From Charina bottae (Eukaryota; Chordata; Lepidosauria; Squamata; Charinaidae), in assembly GCA_023362775.1 (NCBI GenBank), contig JALMGJ010000006.1, positions 10,620,501-10,684,500 on the forward strand: a stretch of DNA of 64,000 nt, read 5' to 3'. The position numbers and the translations under genes are program-made. Under the pieces are notes generated by a model that searched no databases, was not told the DNA's origin, and worked only from the letters and a program-made list of their open reading frames with translations. Of the stretch, positions 21,594 to 33,129 are shown one piece after another. The number at the start of each line of letters is the position of its first letter. The stretch's first letter is position 1.

Positions 21594-23017
21594 AGACCAT
21601 CTATTCAAGATGTCAACTCCATAGAATTCAGTGGGACCACATCTCAGAAAGGGTGTGTATCTTTTATGAGTGTTATCTCACCTTTCTGCCTGGGGAGCAG
21701 ACAAATTACCTAACAATCTAAAATAAAAATATAATTAATTAAGACCAAAGCAAAACAGTTTAAATTATTATCAAAGTCACTTCTTGATCAGCCTGGCTGA
21801 GCAGGAAGATTGGAATAGGATTCCTGGAAGAAGAAAGTCTGGAGGTTAGCCACAACTCTTGAGGAGTAGATAAACACAGGATAAGGTCTTCTCCACATTC
21901 CTGTCAGACTTCTAAAAATGTGGGCATCTTCAGGAGAGCTTCTTCTGCTGATATGAATACCCAGCTGTGTTCATACTGAGATGATTCCTCAGAAAATCTG
22001 TTCCCACATCACATTTACCCTTGGTTAACTTAACTGTGGTTTACTCAATTTAGCCTAATTGCTTGGGTTTACATCACACACTAAACTATAAATCACAACA
22101 TGCCAAACTAAAATGTAGCTGGCTAATTTGTGGTTCAGTGTGTCATGCCAACACACAGTCAGTTAGTCAGGATCTAAGCTTTAGAGGTTAAAGCCAATAT
22201 CTTGAATTGTGCTCAGAAAACAACTAGGAAGCCTTTTCAACATGACCATTATATGCTCCCCACGTCATGCCATATGGCAAAAAAGTTTACCAGAGATCTG
22301 CTTTGAAACAAAGTATGAAACAACTAGATAAAAGTTTTGTCAAAAGCTTTGACATTCTACAAAAGTCAACTGGCTTGTGGTTCTTGTCACTGTACCCAGA
22401 GAACCCCATGTAACGTGTAGCTTCTGGTGATATGTTGCTTCACATGAGGGAACAGAGGGGTTCCGAAGTTTGGCCAGAGCTCTGCACAAGGCATATCTAC
22501 TCTAGAATGTGTCCCAGAATCCTTTGCAAAGTGCTGGAATTCCACAGCATTTATACTAGGAGTCAATATGAGAAAATGTCCATAAAGTTTGAAAATGTGA
22601 AAGATAACAAGTGACAATGTCTAAGTTGTCCGTTCGTCCCTGAATATCCTTCAAAAATCTCAAATATCTTCATATTTCTCTCCATCTTGCTTCAGGAAAT
22701 ATTACACATGACCAGTTTCTGTAAATGCAAGTATCATATGATACAACATTTTGGCCTTGGAGAGTTTTATTGTTTTTATTCATTCCCAGGGTCTTATGAT
22801 ATAGCTGTCATCAGGGCAGAAGAACAGTTCAACAAAAGGAAATGTTTGTTCCTGAAAACTATGTCTCAGGAACAACAAATAGCTAATTAAATGAACAGGC
22901 AAGCAACACTGGGCTGTTGTTTCTGATTCTTCACACAATTCAAGGGCAAACCGGGTTTTCTCCCGAAAAGTTGCTCAGATGCTATTCTAAAAAGATACTC
23001 AGAAGATGGAAGAAAAC
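21594..23017. other. Gene-free stretch
   Basis: No exon or repeat family was recognised. Confidence 0.5.
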
Positions 23018-23029
23018 ATCACAAGGGCA

Positions 23030-23151
23030 TCACAAGGAAGAAGCTCCTTGGATAAGGAGCGAAACGTTTCCACAGAGAAAATAGAAATCCAGTTGACATG
23101 ATTCAAGCTACAGACAATTCCACCTGGATGACTGAGAACCTTCATAGACAT
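23030..23151 (+). mobile_element. Penelope-like element family 1, short 3' end
   Basis: It contains the right part of the hammerhead and the full terminus ending gaaccttcatagacat. It is flanked by a 12-bp duplication, atcacaagggca (23018-23029 and 23152-23163). The first eight bases (tcacaagg) repeat the target sequence again. The ribozyme's CTGA is missing, so the core is broken. Confidence 0.85.
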
Positions 23152-23487
23152 ATCACAAGGGCAGCAATAATGTTCAGCAAATGTAGTCCAACTGAGCTGG
23201 TCTTTACAGGAATCTAATATATACACCGTGGGCTCACATTTTATATGTGGCAGTTGGCTCATAAAGATGGTTACCCTTTTGGATCATCTCCTTTCTCTCT
23301 TTCAGAAGCAATGGCTACATTATTATTAGGATGATTTCTACTTTAATTTTGTCTGTTTTACCTCAGCCTGCCCTGAAGGAACTGGGATAGTCAGGTAAAC
23401 TCTAAAAACATAGCAGTAAAACCTTTAGGAGGGAAAAAGTCCAGTAATTTCCCCATCTTTCACAATTTCTGGAAAGGAATTCTGGAA

Positions 23488-23677
23488 CTTTGCTAGGGAA
23501 AGTGGAAGGCAAAGGGAAGAGGGGCCAACCAAGGGCAAGATGGATGGATGATATTCTGGAGGTGACGGACTCGACCTTGGAGGAGCTGAGGGTGGCGACG
23601 GCCGACAGGAAGCTCTGGCATGGGCTGGTCCATAAAGTCACGAAGAGTCGGAAGCGACTGAATGAATAAACAACAAC
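23488..23677 (+). mobile_element. BovB LINE 3' end, subfamily B
   Basis: It encodes the last BovB residues ('VTKSRKRLNE'-type ending in subfamily B) and ends gaatgaataaacaacaac. It is flanked by a 10-bp duplication, aattctggaa (23478-23487 and 23678-23687). Confidence 0.88.
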
Positions 23678-23687
23678 AATTCTGGAA

Positions 23688-24302
23688 AAGAAACCACTAA
23701 GCATGGAGGAAGAACTGTAGCCCAGCTATTGCTGAAGGAAAGCGTTGAACCTAAGTGAAACATTTTACTCTCCTTTAGTAGTGTAGGTGTAAATCTACAC
23801 TTAAAGCCACTTCGTAGTTTTACACCATAATATAGGAATGTGATAAATATGTATTTGATACCATATGCCAGATACAAATACATTTAGAATGTCAGGATTA
23901 GAAGCAGATTGGCTTGTTAAATATACATTCCAGTCTGGTTTATACTTTCTGCAAAATCGAATGGTATTTTTTTCCCGCAGAGCGTCTCACTCCTGTGCGT
24001 GTGTTAATTTTCCCCAATGAAAAATGTTCATTTATCATACGTATAAAATTATCAATCTGAGAAAGAGCTTTCAGGCTCGTCCCAAATATTTCTTTTTCCT
24101 GCTCAGGAGAACATTCACACATGCAAATCTTCCTTACCTAGAGGGTGTGTTTCAGGGAGTTGTACTGCTGCAATTTCTGCTAAATGTTTAAACTGATCCT
24201 TGGGTGGCAAAGTTCGGTGAGTCATTGTATAGGGCATGAAATGACCTTACTCTGAGGACTGAAATGTGTTTTTATGATTTATTATAATAAAACATTATTT
24301 TG
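23688..24302. other. Gene-free stretch
   Basis: No gene or repeat was recognised. Positions 23960-24125 look unique and moderately GC-rich. Confidence 0.5.
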
Positions 24303-24307
24303 GTTTT

Positions 24308-24746
24308 TGTCAGAGTAAGTGGTACTGGGGCGGCCCAATATCCAAGAAGCCTTAGAGCAATACGTTCTTCCAGTCCTGATAGGATTAAACAGACTCACAT
24401 GAAATGAGGTTTAGGTAAAAAGCCTATTTACAATTATACATACACAGTCTTCATACACAGCAGTCCAAGTAATACAGATACGTTGTCCAATGGCACATCA
24501 AATGAAAGAGAGAGAACAGCACCTTTACACAGTACTTTTATACACATATCTGTCCAATCAGGACTCACATTACAGTAGCATTGCATCAGCCACATAATAC
24601 ATTTGCATACTCTTGCCAGTAGGTGTCATCATCTTTCACCTGATAGAATGATATAGCAGTTTCTATACCCTTTCACCTAGATACACTGAATACATTTCCA
24701 GTCTGTTCTATCTGTAAATTCCTGGTTTTATTTACAAACCTTAACA
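24308..24746 (-). mobile_element. Solo LTR (439 bp)
   Basis: Read on the minus strand it starts TGTTAAGG and ends CTCTGACA. It is flanked by the 5-bp duplication gtttt (24303-24307 and 24747-24751 on the plus strand). A TATA-like tataaaag is present on the minus strand near 24540. No internal genes remain, so the two LTRs recombined. The element class is not determined. Confidence 0.78.
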
Positions 24747-24850
24747 GTTTTCTTCTAGAAGGTCAAGATGACCTATGTGGGGATTTTCTTTCATTTTATC
24801 CCTACCACAACACCCCTGTGAAGTAGAATAATAGAACGATAGAGTTAGAC

Positions 24851-24918
24851 CAGTGTTTCTCAACTTGGCAACTAAGATGTCTGGACTCCAAATCTCAGAA
24901 TTCCCCAGCCAGCCATGT
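24851..24918 (+). mobile_element. Half copy of the palindromic hAT MITE
   Basis: It begins cagtgtttctcaacttggc and includes 'tcagaattccccagccagcc'. The right half is missing or decayed. A CR1-like tail remnant lies just left (24824-24848). Confidence 0.6.
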
Positions 24919-24925
24919 TATTTTC

Positions 24926-25597
24926 CATGGTCTTCCAGGATCTAGACTAAACTTTATCTACTGTGGCTTCATCTTGGGCAGGTAAAATTTGGAAAAGGAC
25001 TCCCTGAAGTCCCCCGTCTCTCTCTGATGTCCCCATCAAGCACATATCATATTATAAAATCATTTTTTCCCCATGGGCTAGTGAACATTCTGACTTGTCA
25101 TGAGACTGTTTAGTGCCTGTCTAATTAAAATAGAACTTGCTCACTGATGCCACCAATGCTTCAGCAAATTGAAGCTTAATAGGAAAAGTGATATATCACT
25201 TAGACAAAAAGGGGAATTGAACAACTATTACGATGTCTGCACAAAGAGCTCCAACGAGCTTTTGAGAAAACCTCAGCTAAACTTGTTGGCAAATCTCTTT
25301 AGAAAGGGAAGGCAGGTGGTGCATTCCAAAATATGAAAAGATTTCCTAAGAATACAAAATAGAGAAATACACACCTGAGACTTTCTTACAGGAAGCAAAA
25401 GAGAAAGATGGGGGAAAGCAGAAACTGGGAGAAACAGAGGAACAAGTTTTCGGGCAGTCAGTCTCACATGTTCTGTGAGATCTTTGGCCCAGGCTGCTGG
25501 TTCTCATAAATTATCACAACTTAGCCTGAAGGCAAGCAAAGCCCATGTGGCTGAAATAATTTGTTCCTTTGTTTCTTCCAGCTTCTGCTTTCCCAAC
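24926..25597. other. Gene-free stretch
   Basis: No gene or repeat family was recognised. Confidence 0.5.
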
Positions 25598-27091
25598 CTA
25601 CTGGTAGTGCTGTTCACAAAGCAGATGTTTTAGGTGGGCATATCCTGCTGTGCCCATAACTGTCTTTGCTGCTGCATTCTGGACCAGCTGCAGCTTCAGA
25701 GTGGTCCTCAAGGGCAGTCCTATGTAAAGCACATTGCAGTAGCCTAGACATGAGATGACTGCCAGCTGTTCAAGGTAGACCAGGTCAGGAAAGAGACACC
25801 ACAAGAAATACTAGAACTCTGCTTTATTGATGTAGGCTACAATAAGAGAATTTTGAAAACCTGTCAGTATTTCTCCTTCTCTCCCTCATATAACAAGGTG
25901 GGGCAATTTTGAGTTCCTGTCTCACCCCTTCCTTTTTCCCAAGCTTAGTTCATGTTTTCCTGACGATTGCCACATATTTCATTCAAGGGCATCTCTGTAC
26001 TCCTCTGCAGTGACCAAAGCATGAGGGCTTCCCAGCCCAGGTATGGGCCCAGTTGATGCACTAGATGAGTTTGTGGGAAGGCCTTCCTGTCCACAGCTGT
26101 GAATCCAAGGAAACCTCCAAATTGTGCACCAATCTTGAAAAGGGAAGTGTAACCCCATTCTGGACTAAAGGATGGAACAAATCTGGACCTGGGTGGTCCA
26201 AATATCCACAGCCACTTGGACTTGTTAGACTTGAGCTTGAGTCTATTTTTCCCCATCCAAACCCACACAGCATCCAGGCACTGGGACAAGGCCATGATAG
26301 CATCACCTGGTCAACTTGGAATTGAGATGTACAGTTGAGTATCATCAGTGTATTGATGATACTTGGCTCCAGATTGAGGGATGACCTCCTCCAGTGGCCA
26401 ATACTGACTTGACCTGACCACAGAGAAAGGGGGGAAACCACTGGAACACCATGCCTCTCACTCCTAATCCCTACAGGTGATCCCTCCCTAATCCCTGCTA
26501 TGATTGATGGTATCAAAACTCACTGAGAGGTCAAGGGAACCAGGATGGTTGCATCACTCCCACCCCAGCTCCACCAGAGCTCATCGGTAAGTGTGACCAG
26601 TGCTATCTCAGTACTATGTCCTGGTGTGAAGCCTGACTGGAACGGGCCTCTGAAGCAGCAGCCCAATTACCTCTCAGTGACGTTCCTCTCAAAAGGTCTG
26701 GCAAATGGATGAAAATTATCTAGGTTATGGTTATCTAGGTTATCAGTTATGGCTTCTTGAGGAGAGAGCATAGCATTGTCTCTTTCAAGGCAGGTGGTAC
26801 CACCTTCCCTCTCATCAAAAGAGATATTACCACATGGACCCAACCACACATCACCTCCTGGGTGGCCTTCACAAACCAGGAAGGGCGTGGCTTTAATAAA
26901 CTGGTGGCTGAGTTAGCATCCCTGAAGACCCTGTCCACTTCCTCAGGAGTTAAAGGATTTTGTTTAGAGGAACCTACACTTTGCAGAATTCTATTTCCTT
27001 GGCCCCTCTGGAGAGAAGAAATGAGCACAAATCTTTTAAAAGTTTGTGGTTCAAATGAGACACACAGAGAAATGTAGAGGTTAGAGTACAT
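25598..27091 (-). mobile_element. L2-like (CR1-clade) LINE relic
   Basis: Minus-strand pieces, in order from right to left, resemble a reverse transcriptase of this clade: 'PLTPEEVDRVFRDANSA', 'SWFVKATQEVMCGWV' and 'PPALKETMLCSLLKKP' (start of the RT region), then 'WVWMGKNRLKLKSNKSK', then 'LGYCNVLYIGLP' with 'LKLQLVQNAAA' near the C-terminus. Stops and frameshifts break it throughout, so it is an old pseudogenised copy. Confidence 0.75.
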
Positions 27092-28572
27092 ATGTTTCCT
27101 ATTTCTGGGATGTCTTTCACAAACAGGGCGGATGTAAAATAAATAAATAAATAGACATTATTCTTTACTGGGTGCAGTTTAAGCATTTGACCATCGGGTA
27201 CCCTCCAGACCCATTGGTGGTGCTTACTAAGGATCATTGGAGTTGAACTTTAATACATTTGGACTGTACAGGTTGAGCAACATTGAAACAGAGACTAGGC
27301 CATCACATTTTACAGATGTTATAGCTACATATTGCATTAGTCATAATAAAATTGGTGACATGTGAATAAATAAACCTGTATTAAGCTGGAAATGGCCTCA
27401 GTTATTTCCAAGGGCTTAGAAGTTACTTTCATCAGGAGAACCTCTGTACAACCAGCCCTTATTTTCCTTGATATTCCCAGCATCCCGTCGCTCTACTGAA
27501 TTTTGCAATTGTCTCTATCCTTCCCATTCACTTCTTGGCTCAAGATTTAAATAGGAGATAGAAACTTTCTTTGTTTTCATTCTATTTTAGTCGTTCTCCC
27601 AAACAGAGAAGGGGCTGTTCATCTGTCACAGACAAAGGGATGACTTGTTGGAGCAAACTGACTTTTTAAAAAAATGAAAATTTCCATTATTTTGCCTGCT
27701 TCCCCCCCCCCTTCCATCTTATCTCTTGACCCTCTGTCTTATGGAATTGTGGCATTTTGCCTGGAGCAGAGAATGCGTATGAAATCTCAGTTCAAGAGTT
27801 TCTGCATAATTCTGCTTTGTGAATCAGCTGGCAAAATTTGGGTGGGGGAGAAGCCAGTGTCCAGCTAATTTATTTTGAGTAACGCTTAGGGGTAGAGTAT
27901 ATAATTTGCCTCTTTGTGTGGCCTGAGAATGAAAGATCAGTGTTCCTGCCTAGGGTTCTAGCATTTCCAAAAACCAAAGATTGGGCTGAAGCAATGTGAA
28001 AAGGACCACATAGGAACAAAGCAATTAAAAACTTTTGCTATTAGGCGAGAAAGGAAGACTGGAAAAAAATAACAACAATTTTAAAAAGTCCTTTCAACTC
28101 TTCTTTGGAAGCTAAAATGCAAAAACATTTGTAAAAGCTGGACTTGCTTAATTAAAGTAAACCAGGGTGCCAGATTTCAGCCCCATTGCAAATTAATGCC
28201 AATCAGCTTTGCATCATCCGTGCAAGATTTCAGTCCGCAAAAGGGAAAAATGTTCTCCTTGCCATAGAAAGCTGCGCTTAACTGAGTCGCGCTACTCATC
28301 CATCTAGCTCAGAAGGAGAACCAGAGGTCAGCAATTAGCTCAGGATTCAGACAAACTGAAGTTCCACCTCAACTCTAGGGTTGTGCCAACCTTTGGACTT
28401 AAGTCTAGGACTGGAATTTTGGGAGGAAAAGTTAACCAGATCCTCAGTGTAAGCCAGATTCTCTGGCTCCAGCTGGCCCCAGCTTGTTCAAACCAGGATC
28501 ACCTTCCCCTCCCTCTCTCTAATTTTCTTAAATTACTCTGAAACCAAACATGGGATCTGCAGCTGTGCAGTC
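27092..28572. other. Gene-free stretch with possible conserved non-coding patch
   Basis: No repeats beyond short homopolymers and (AAAT)n. About 28150-28260 contains homeodomain-like TTAATTAA and octamer-like motifs in unique sequence. Confidence 0.45.
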
Positions 28573-28697
28573 TTGTTGTTTATTCGTTCAGTCGCTTCCG
28601 ACTCTTCGTGACTTCATGGACCAGCCCACGCCAGAGCTTCCTGTTGGCCGTCACCATCCCCAGCTCCCCCACGGTTGAATCCATCACCTCCAGAATT
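28573..28697 (-). mobile_element. BovB LINE 3' end, subfamily B
   Basis: The minus strand encodes 'VTKSRKRLNE' and the plus strand starts ttgttgtttattcgttcag, the complement of the BovB tail. It is strongly 5'-truncated. No clear target duplication was found. Confidence 0.85.
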
Positions 28698-28754
28698 TCA
28701 TAACTCAATAGTCCTACCATTCCTGCAACCTCTGAGCAACAGGACCTCCTAAAG

Positions 28755-29024
28755 CAGAGCTTTCCAAACTGTGTGACACGACAGAAAAGTGTGTCGCCAC
28801 ACACAGTCTGGTGTGTCGCCACACAACCCGGAAGCGCTGATCATCATCAGCGCTTCCGGGTTTTCCCGCGGCAACACACCAACGGCGGCGCGCAAAAACT
28901 GAAAGCGGCAGCAGCGCTTCCGGGTTTTTGCGCGCTGCCGCAACGGCGGCACTTCCGGGTTTTCCCGCGGCGACACACCAATGGTGGTTGGTGTGTCGCT
29001 GCGGGAAAACTTTGGAAAGCCCTG
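28755..29024. mobile_element. GC-rich hAT MITE, copy 3
   Basis: The termini are cagagctttccaaactgtg and tttggaaagccctg. The perfect 8-bp duplication is tcctaaag (28747-28754 and 29025-29032). The interior carries the gcgcttccgggttttcccgc blocks. A 250-codon minus-strand frame that runs through it is spurious. Confidence 0.93.
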
Positions 29025-29032
29025 TCCTAAAG

Positions 29033-29340
29033 GAAATGCACTGTGTATTGTCATCTAAACTGTGAAGGTCCATGAGTTCAACTCCCGGTAGAGGGTTTGA
29101 ACCCATTGAGTTACATTTGTTACCCACATCTGAAGAGTCCCAATGAATGATGAAACCGGTCACATGGTGCCTCCTGGTGGTCAATGTAACACAACACAGG
29201 ATATACACTGTGTAAAAATAAAGAAATCCAACCCTCAAGAGGTGGGTGGAAGTCATGTAAAACCCTGTACATGGGTACATAACATAATATAACATGTGTA
29301 TCTCTGTGCTCTGAGAGCTTAAAGGAAGGTGGACTGTATA
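29033..29340 (+). other. Unassigned stretch with a hammerhead-like motif, possible PLE family 4
   Basis: CTGAAGA (29130-29136), a decayed stem II (gtcccaatgaatgat) and GAAA (29152-29155) are followed by the palindrome ACCGGT and a C at 29161, giving a GUC triplet. Order and spacing fit a hammerhead of PLE type. Stem I is weak and no PLE protein sequence is seen nearby. Confidence 0.4.
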
Positions 29341-29669
29341 CAGGTAGTTCAAAGTTACGATGGTGCTGAACGAGGGGGACTTACGGCTCCTTGGAGTTCC
29401 AACCATTGCAGCATCCCCACGATCACGTGATCGTGATTTCCGACATTCCTTGCTGGCTTCCCACAAGCAAAGTCAATGTGGAAGCCAGCATGCGATCATG
29501 TGAGGTCCTCGCTTAACAACACGTGCGGTTCTCATTCAATGTTGGCAACCGGGATTGCTGGAATTGCCGTCGCTAAGCATCATGGTCATGTGACATCATG
29601 CTTTATGACCGCATCACTTAGCAACGTAGTTCCTGGTCCCAATTATCATCGTAACCTGAGGAATACCTG
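29341..29669. mobile_element. DNA transposon with imperfect inverted termini
   Basis: It starts caggtagttcaaagttacga and ends with the complement of caggtattcctcaggttac. It is flanked by TA on both sides. Internal short palindromes occur (cacgatcacgtgatcgtg near 29419). No transposase. A Tc1/mariner-like or Chapaev-type superfamily is possible. Confidence 0.65.
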
Positions 29670-29671
29670 TA

Positions 29672-30046
29672 TTGTGGTGTTTGAACAGAAAACAGCAATG
29701 TGTGTGAGGGTCATGGAAGCCATATCACTTCTACATCCAGTGTCCTGACCTTCTATGGTGGAGCAGGAAGGCTTGAAGAATGCTTTTACAAAATATATAT
29801 TTTTGGAAGCAACCAGAATCTTCATGCATTTGGAAACACTGCCTTATCATGTAGCTTCTGAATTTCATTTCTCAGCCGGATCTCAAATTTAGCAAAGTTT
29901 GAGGCCAGATACATTTGGATGACAACTGTCCTCCTTACACTCTTTGGCCATGAACAATGTAACATTAATTTTGAATGTTCTGGAACCATCACGGAATTAG
30001 TTATATTTAACTGAGCAAATTGTCTCCAACTTAATGCTAACAAGAG
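29672..30046. other. Gene-free stretch
   Basis: No gene or repeat family was recognised. Confidence 0.5.
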
Positions 30047-30275
30047 AGCCAGTTTGGTGTAGTGGTTAAAGGCACCAGGCTAGAAACCAGGAGACTCTGG
30101 GTTCTAGTCCTGTCTTAGACACAAAGCCAAAGCCAGCTGGGTGACCTTAGGCCAGTCACCTTCTCTCAGCCCTAAGGAGGAGGCAATGGCAAACCACTTC
30201 TGAAAAACCTTTTCAAGAAAACTGCAGGGACTTCTTCAGGCAGTCATCAGGAATCAACATTGACTTGAAGACACA
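30047..30275 (+). mobile_element. tRNA-derived SINE (family 1)
   Basis: The head gccagtttggtgtagtggtt contains a polymerase III A box, and gggttctagtcctg a B box. The body has 'gtgaccttaggccagtcacc', and the tail region 'ggcaatggcaaaccacttc' and 'actgcagggact'. It is full length. Confidence 0.88.
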
Positions 30276-30289
30276 ACCCCCCCCCACCA

Positions 30290-31555
30290 ACAACCCCTCC
30301 CCCCACTAACAATGCAATTAGTTCTGCTCAAGTAAACACCTATAAGGTATATTTCTCTGTTTGTATATGCCACCACCTTCTTTGGTGTAATTCAAAGAAT
30401 ACAACTTCATAGGAGAGATTATTCCACAGTTTGATGAACTTTTGATGAACAAAAATGAAATCTTTCCTTCCATCCAACTAGGACTTGACTTATTTTTGCC
30501 TCTTTGACTTCTACTTCATCTCTGGAGACTAGTAAACCTGTCCTCTTCTTCAGTGATGCTTATGATCTTAAATATTTTAGTACATAATCATCCTCAACCC
30601 ATTTCCTTGCCCCCCTTTTAAACTCTCAAACAGATTTGCCAAAAATGAGTTGCCTTTCTGCGGTTGGCTCTTCTGGTATCAGGATGGTTCAGAGAACAAG
30701 AGTTGGAAAGTATTTAATGTTATAGTGTGGAAATCAAGATGCTATGACTAGAACATTTTATGTGGTAAACCACCTTTCAGACCACAAGGCTAGTTTATAG
30801 TCAGATCTGGTTGAACGTAGGCCAGAGGTCTCTGGTTTTTCACTTGCTATTCCAGCTGTAAAACAGATCACTCTTTCTCCTGAAAAAAAATGTGTTGAGA
30901 CATACACCTGACCACTTTATTTTATGAGACCTCATTAAACTCTCCTGTTCCCTTCAGACCATGCTTTTGTGGTGACATTGTATTAATTCTCTTCCTTTAA
31001 TTGCACAAAATGCGACTAACCTTCAAATACAGGACCAGCATTCTCAACTAGTCATTATGCAAATTAAAAAGGAATGTAGCAGGCTTTCGAGCTGACGGAT
31101 AAAGCTTTAACAGCAAGTTAGGGCTAATTTTTCCATAACCTTTGGCTTTACGGCCTTGTTAATGAAGAGTAAATGTTTGCGAGTCATATTATCTAAGTTA
31201 TTGCAAGCACTAAACTTCTTGAAATAAAGAGATTAACTTTTAAACAATGATCTTTTTTTGTTTGCTAAAAATTGTTCCTGCATGCTTCCCATTTCCTCTT
31301 TCCATCTTCACTAACATTTGATTAAAATAAAATAAAGGTGTTCCTAGTATTGTTTACTGAGGATTTCTTCCCATGAATGATTTAATTATCACCATGGGGT
31401 GTCTGATAACTAATTATCTTTGGAGAATCCAGCAACATCTAACTGAGTCTAGTATGCTCAGTGTCCACTGTTGCCAAGGCAACCTAAAGTTATACCTTGG
31501 TAGCTCCTGACAGTTCACAGAAATCTAGAATAGTGAAGGTTGTTAAACTGACAGT
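30290..31555. other. Gene-free stretch with possible conserved non-coding patch
   Basis: No repeats were recognised. About 31040-31260 has octamer-like ATGCAAAT and homeodomain-like TTAATGA in unique AT-rich sequence. Confidence 0.45.
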
Positions 31556-31563
31556 AATCAGAA

Positions 31564-32010
31564 GTATGGTTTTTCCAGTAGCAATGTATGGCTGTGAGAG
31601 TTGGACCATAAGGAAGGCTGAGCGCCGAAGAATTGATGCTTTCGAGCTGTGGTGCTGGAGAAGACTCTTGAGAGTCCCTTGGACTGCAAGGAGGTCAAAC
31701 CAGTCAATCCTAAAGGAAATCAACCCTGACTGCTCATTGGAAGGACAGATACTGAAGCTGAAGCTCAAATACTTTGGCCACCTAATGCGAAGAGAGGACT
31801 CACTGGAGAAGACCCTGATGCTGGGAAAGACTGAGGGCAAAAGGAGAAGGGGACGGCAGAGGATGAGATGGTTAGATAGCATCACCGATGTAATGAACAT
31901 GAATCTGAGTAAACTCCGAGAGACAGTGGAGGACAGGAAGGCCTGGCGTGCTATGGTCCATGAGGTCACGAAGAGTCGGACACGACTGAACGACTGAACA
32001 ACAACAACAA
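31564..32010 (+). mobile_element. RTE/BovB LINE 3' end, subfamily A, frame intact
   Basis: It encodes the C-terminal ~145 residues of the BovB reverse transcriptase without a break, from 'MVFPVAMYGCESWT' to 'VTKSRTRLND', ending with the tail gaacaacaacaacaa. An 8-bp duplication, aatcagaa, flanks it (31556-31563 and 32011-32018). The catalytic YADD is lost by 5' truncation, so it is inactive, but it looks younger than the copy at 4697. Confidence 0.92.
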
Positions 32011-32018
32011 AATCAGAA

Positions 32019-32479
32019 AGAGTAACTGAGAAGATGGAAACTAAACACAGGAGTAGCAAAGTATCAATAGGCTGATAAATGCAATTAGGCCATCTGGTAG
32101 CATAATATCTTTTGATGTACTCATAATAGGAGTATTATTTTTTGCCCATTTCCCACCGAGTAAAGCCTTCTAAAACAAGGATAGGCAAAATTTGGAATGT
32201 TAGGAATATACTGTGGGCACTGTCACAAAATGGAAGCCAGAATGCCAATTCCAGAAGCATTCTTGGAAACAAAAGTGGTGCTGGAGGGTTGTATGGTATT
32301 TGAACTTACCAGTTTTCTATGTCATTTATTTAATAATTGAATCTAAGTCTGGAGGAGAGGGGAATGCTTCCAGGCACACTGGCATCCATTAGCACCAGGT
32401 ACAGTAACTCCTGATGTAGAAAAGATGTAAGATAGGCAAAGTGACACATACACATACAACAAAGGGAAGCCCACCATCC
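32019..32479. other. Gene-free stretch
   Basis: No gene or repeat family was recognised. Confidence 0.5.
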
Positions 32480-32487
32480 TTCTGGAT

Positions 32488-32979
32488 CAGAGCTTTCCAA
32501 ACTGTGTGTCGGGACACGTTAGTGTGTCAGCTGCAGTGTCTGGGTGTGTCGCGGCTGCTGCCGCCTCCAAACCTGCCAGGATTCCACGCAGGTCCTAGTG
32601 CCTGCCTTGTGCCCTGCTGCCTCCAAACCTGCTGTGATTCCATGCAGGTCCTAGTGCCTGCCTTGTACCTTGGTGCCTCCAAACCTGCCCTGCCAGGATT
32701 CCGCACAGGTCCTAGTGCCTGCCTTGTGCCTGGCTGCCTCCAAACCTGCTGTGATTCCATGCAGGTCCTAGTGCCTGCCTTGTACCTTGGTGCCTCCAAA
32801 CCTGCCCTGCCAGGATTCCACACAGGTCCTAGTGCCTGCCTTGTGCCCTGCTGCCTCCAAATCTGCTGCGATTCCACGCAGGTCCTAGTGCCTGCCTTGT
32901 GCCCTGCTGTAAGAGTGTGTCGCGAAATGATGCATGTCTAAAAAGTGTGTCACCAACATGAAAAGTTTGGAAAGCTCTG
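32488..32979. mobile_element. GC-rich hAT MITE, copy 4, with internal minisatellite
   Basis: The termini are cagagctttccaaactgtg and tttggaaagctctg, with a perfect 8-bp duplication ttctggat (32480-32487 and 32980-32987). The interior is expanded by a minisatellite. Repetitive frames on both strands (166 and 116 codons) arise from it. Confidence 0.92.
32570..32910. repeat. Minisatellite with alternating 56/61-bp units
   Basis: The block ggtcctagtgcctgccttg recurs at 32591, 32647, 32708, 32763, 32824 and 32881, with spacings of 56, 61, 55, 61 and 57. This gives a ~117-bp dimeric higher-order unit. The same unit appears inverted, in two copies, in the MITE at 35837-36095. Confidence 0.9.
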
Positions 32980-33129
32980 TTCTGGATACTTAGCTCACTT
33001 GTCCAACTTTTCTTACTGTTACAATTTTTTCCTTAACATTCCATTGTCCATCCTCCTATCCAGTAACTTAAATTATTATTTCATGACCTGCACTTTGGGG
33101 CGATGGAGAGTCAGTCTTGAACTTCTTCT

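Noticed and set aside
28714..29466. 250-codon minus-strand open frame
   Set aside because: It runs across a GC-rich hAT MITE (28755-29024) and part of two other elements; its peptide follows the MITE repeats and has no domain.
32441..32941. 166-codon repeat protein
   Set aside because: It is the translation of the minisatellite inside hAT MITE copy 4.
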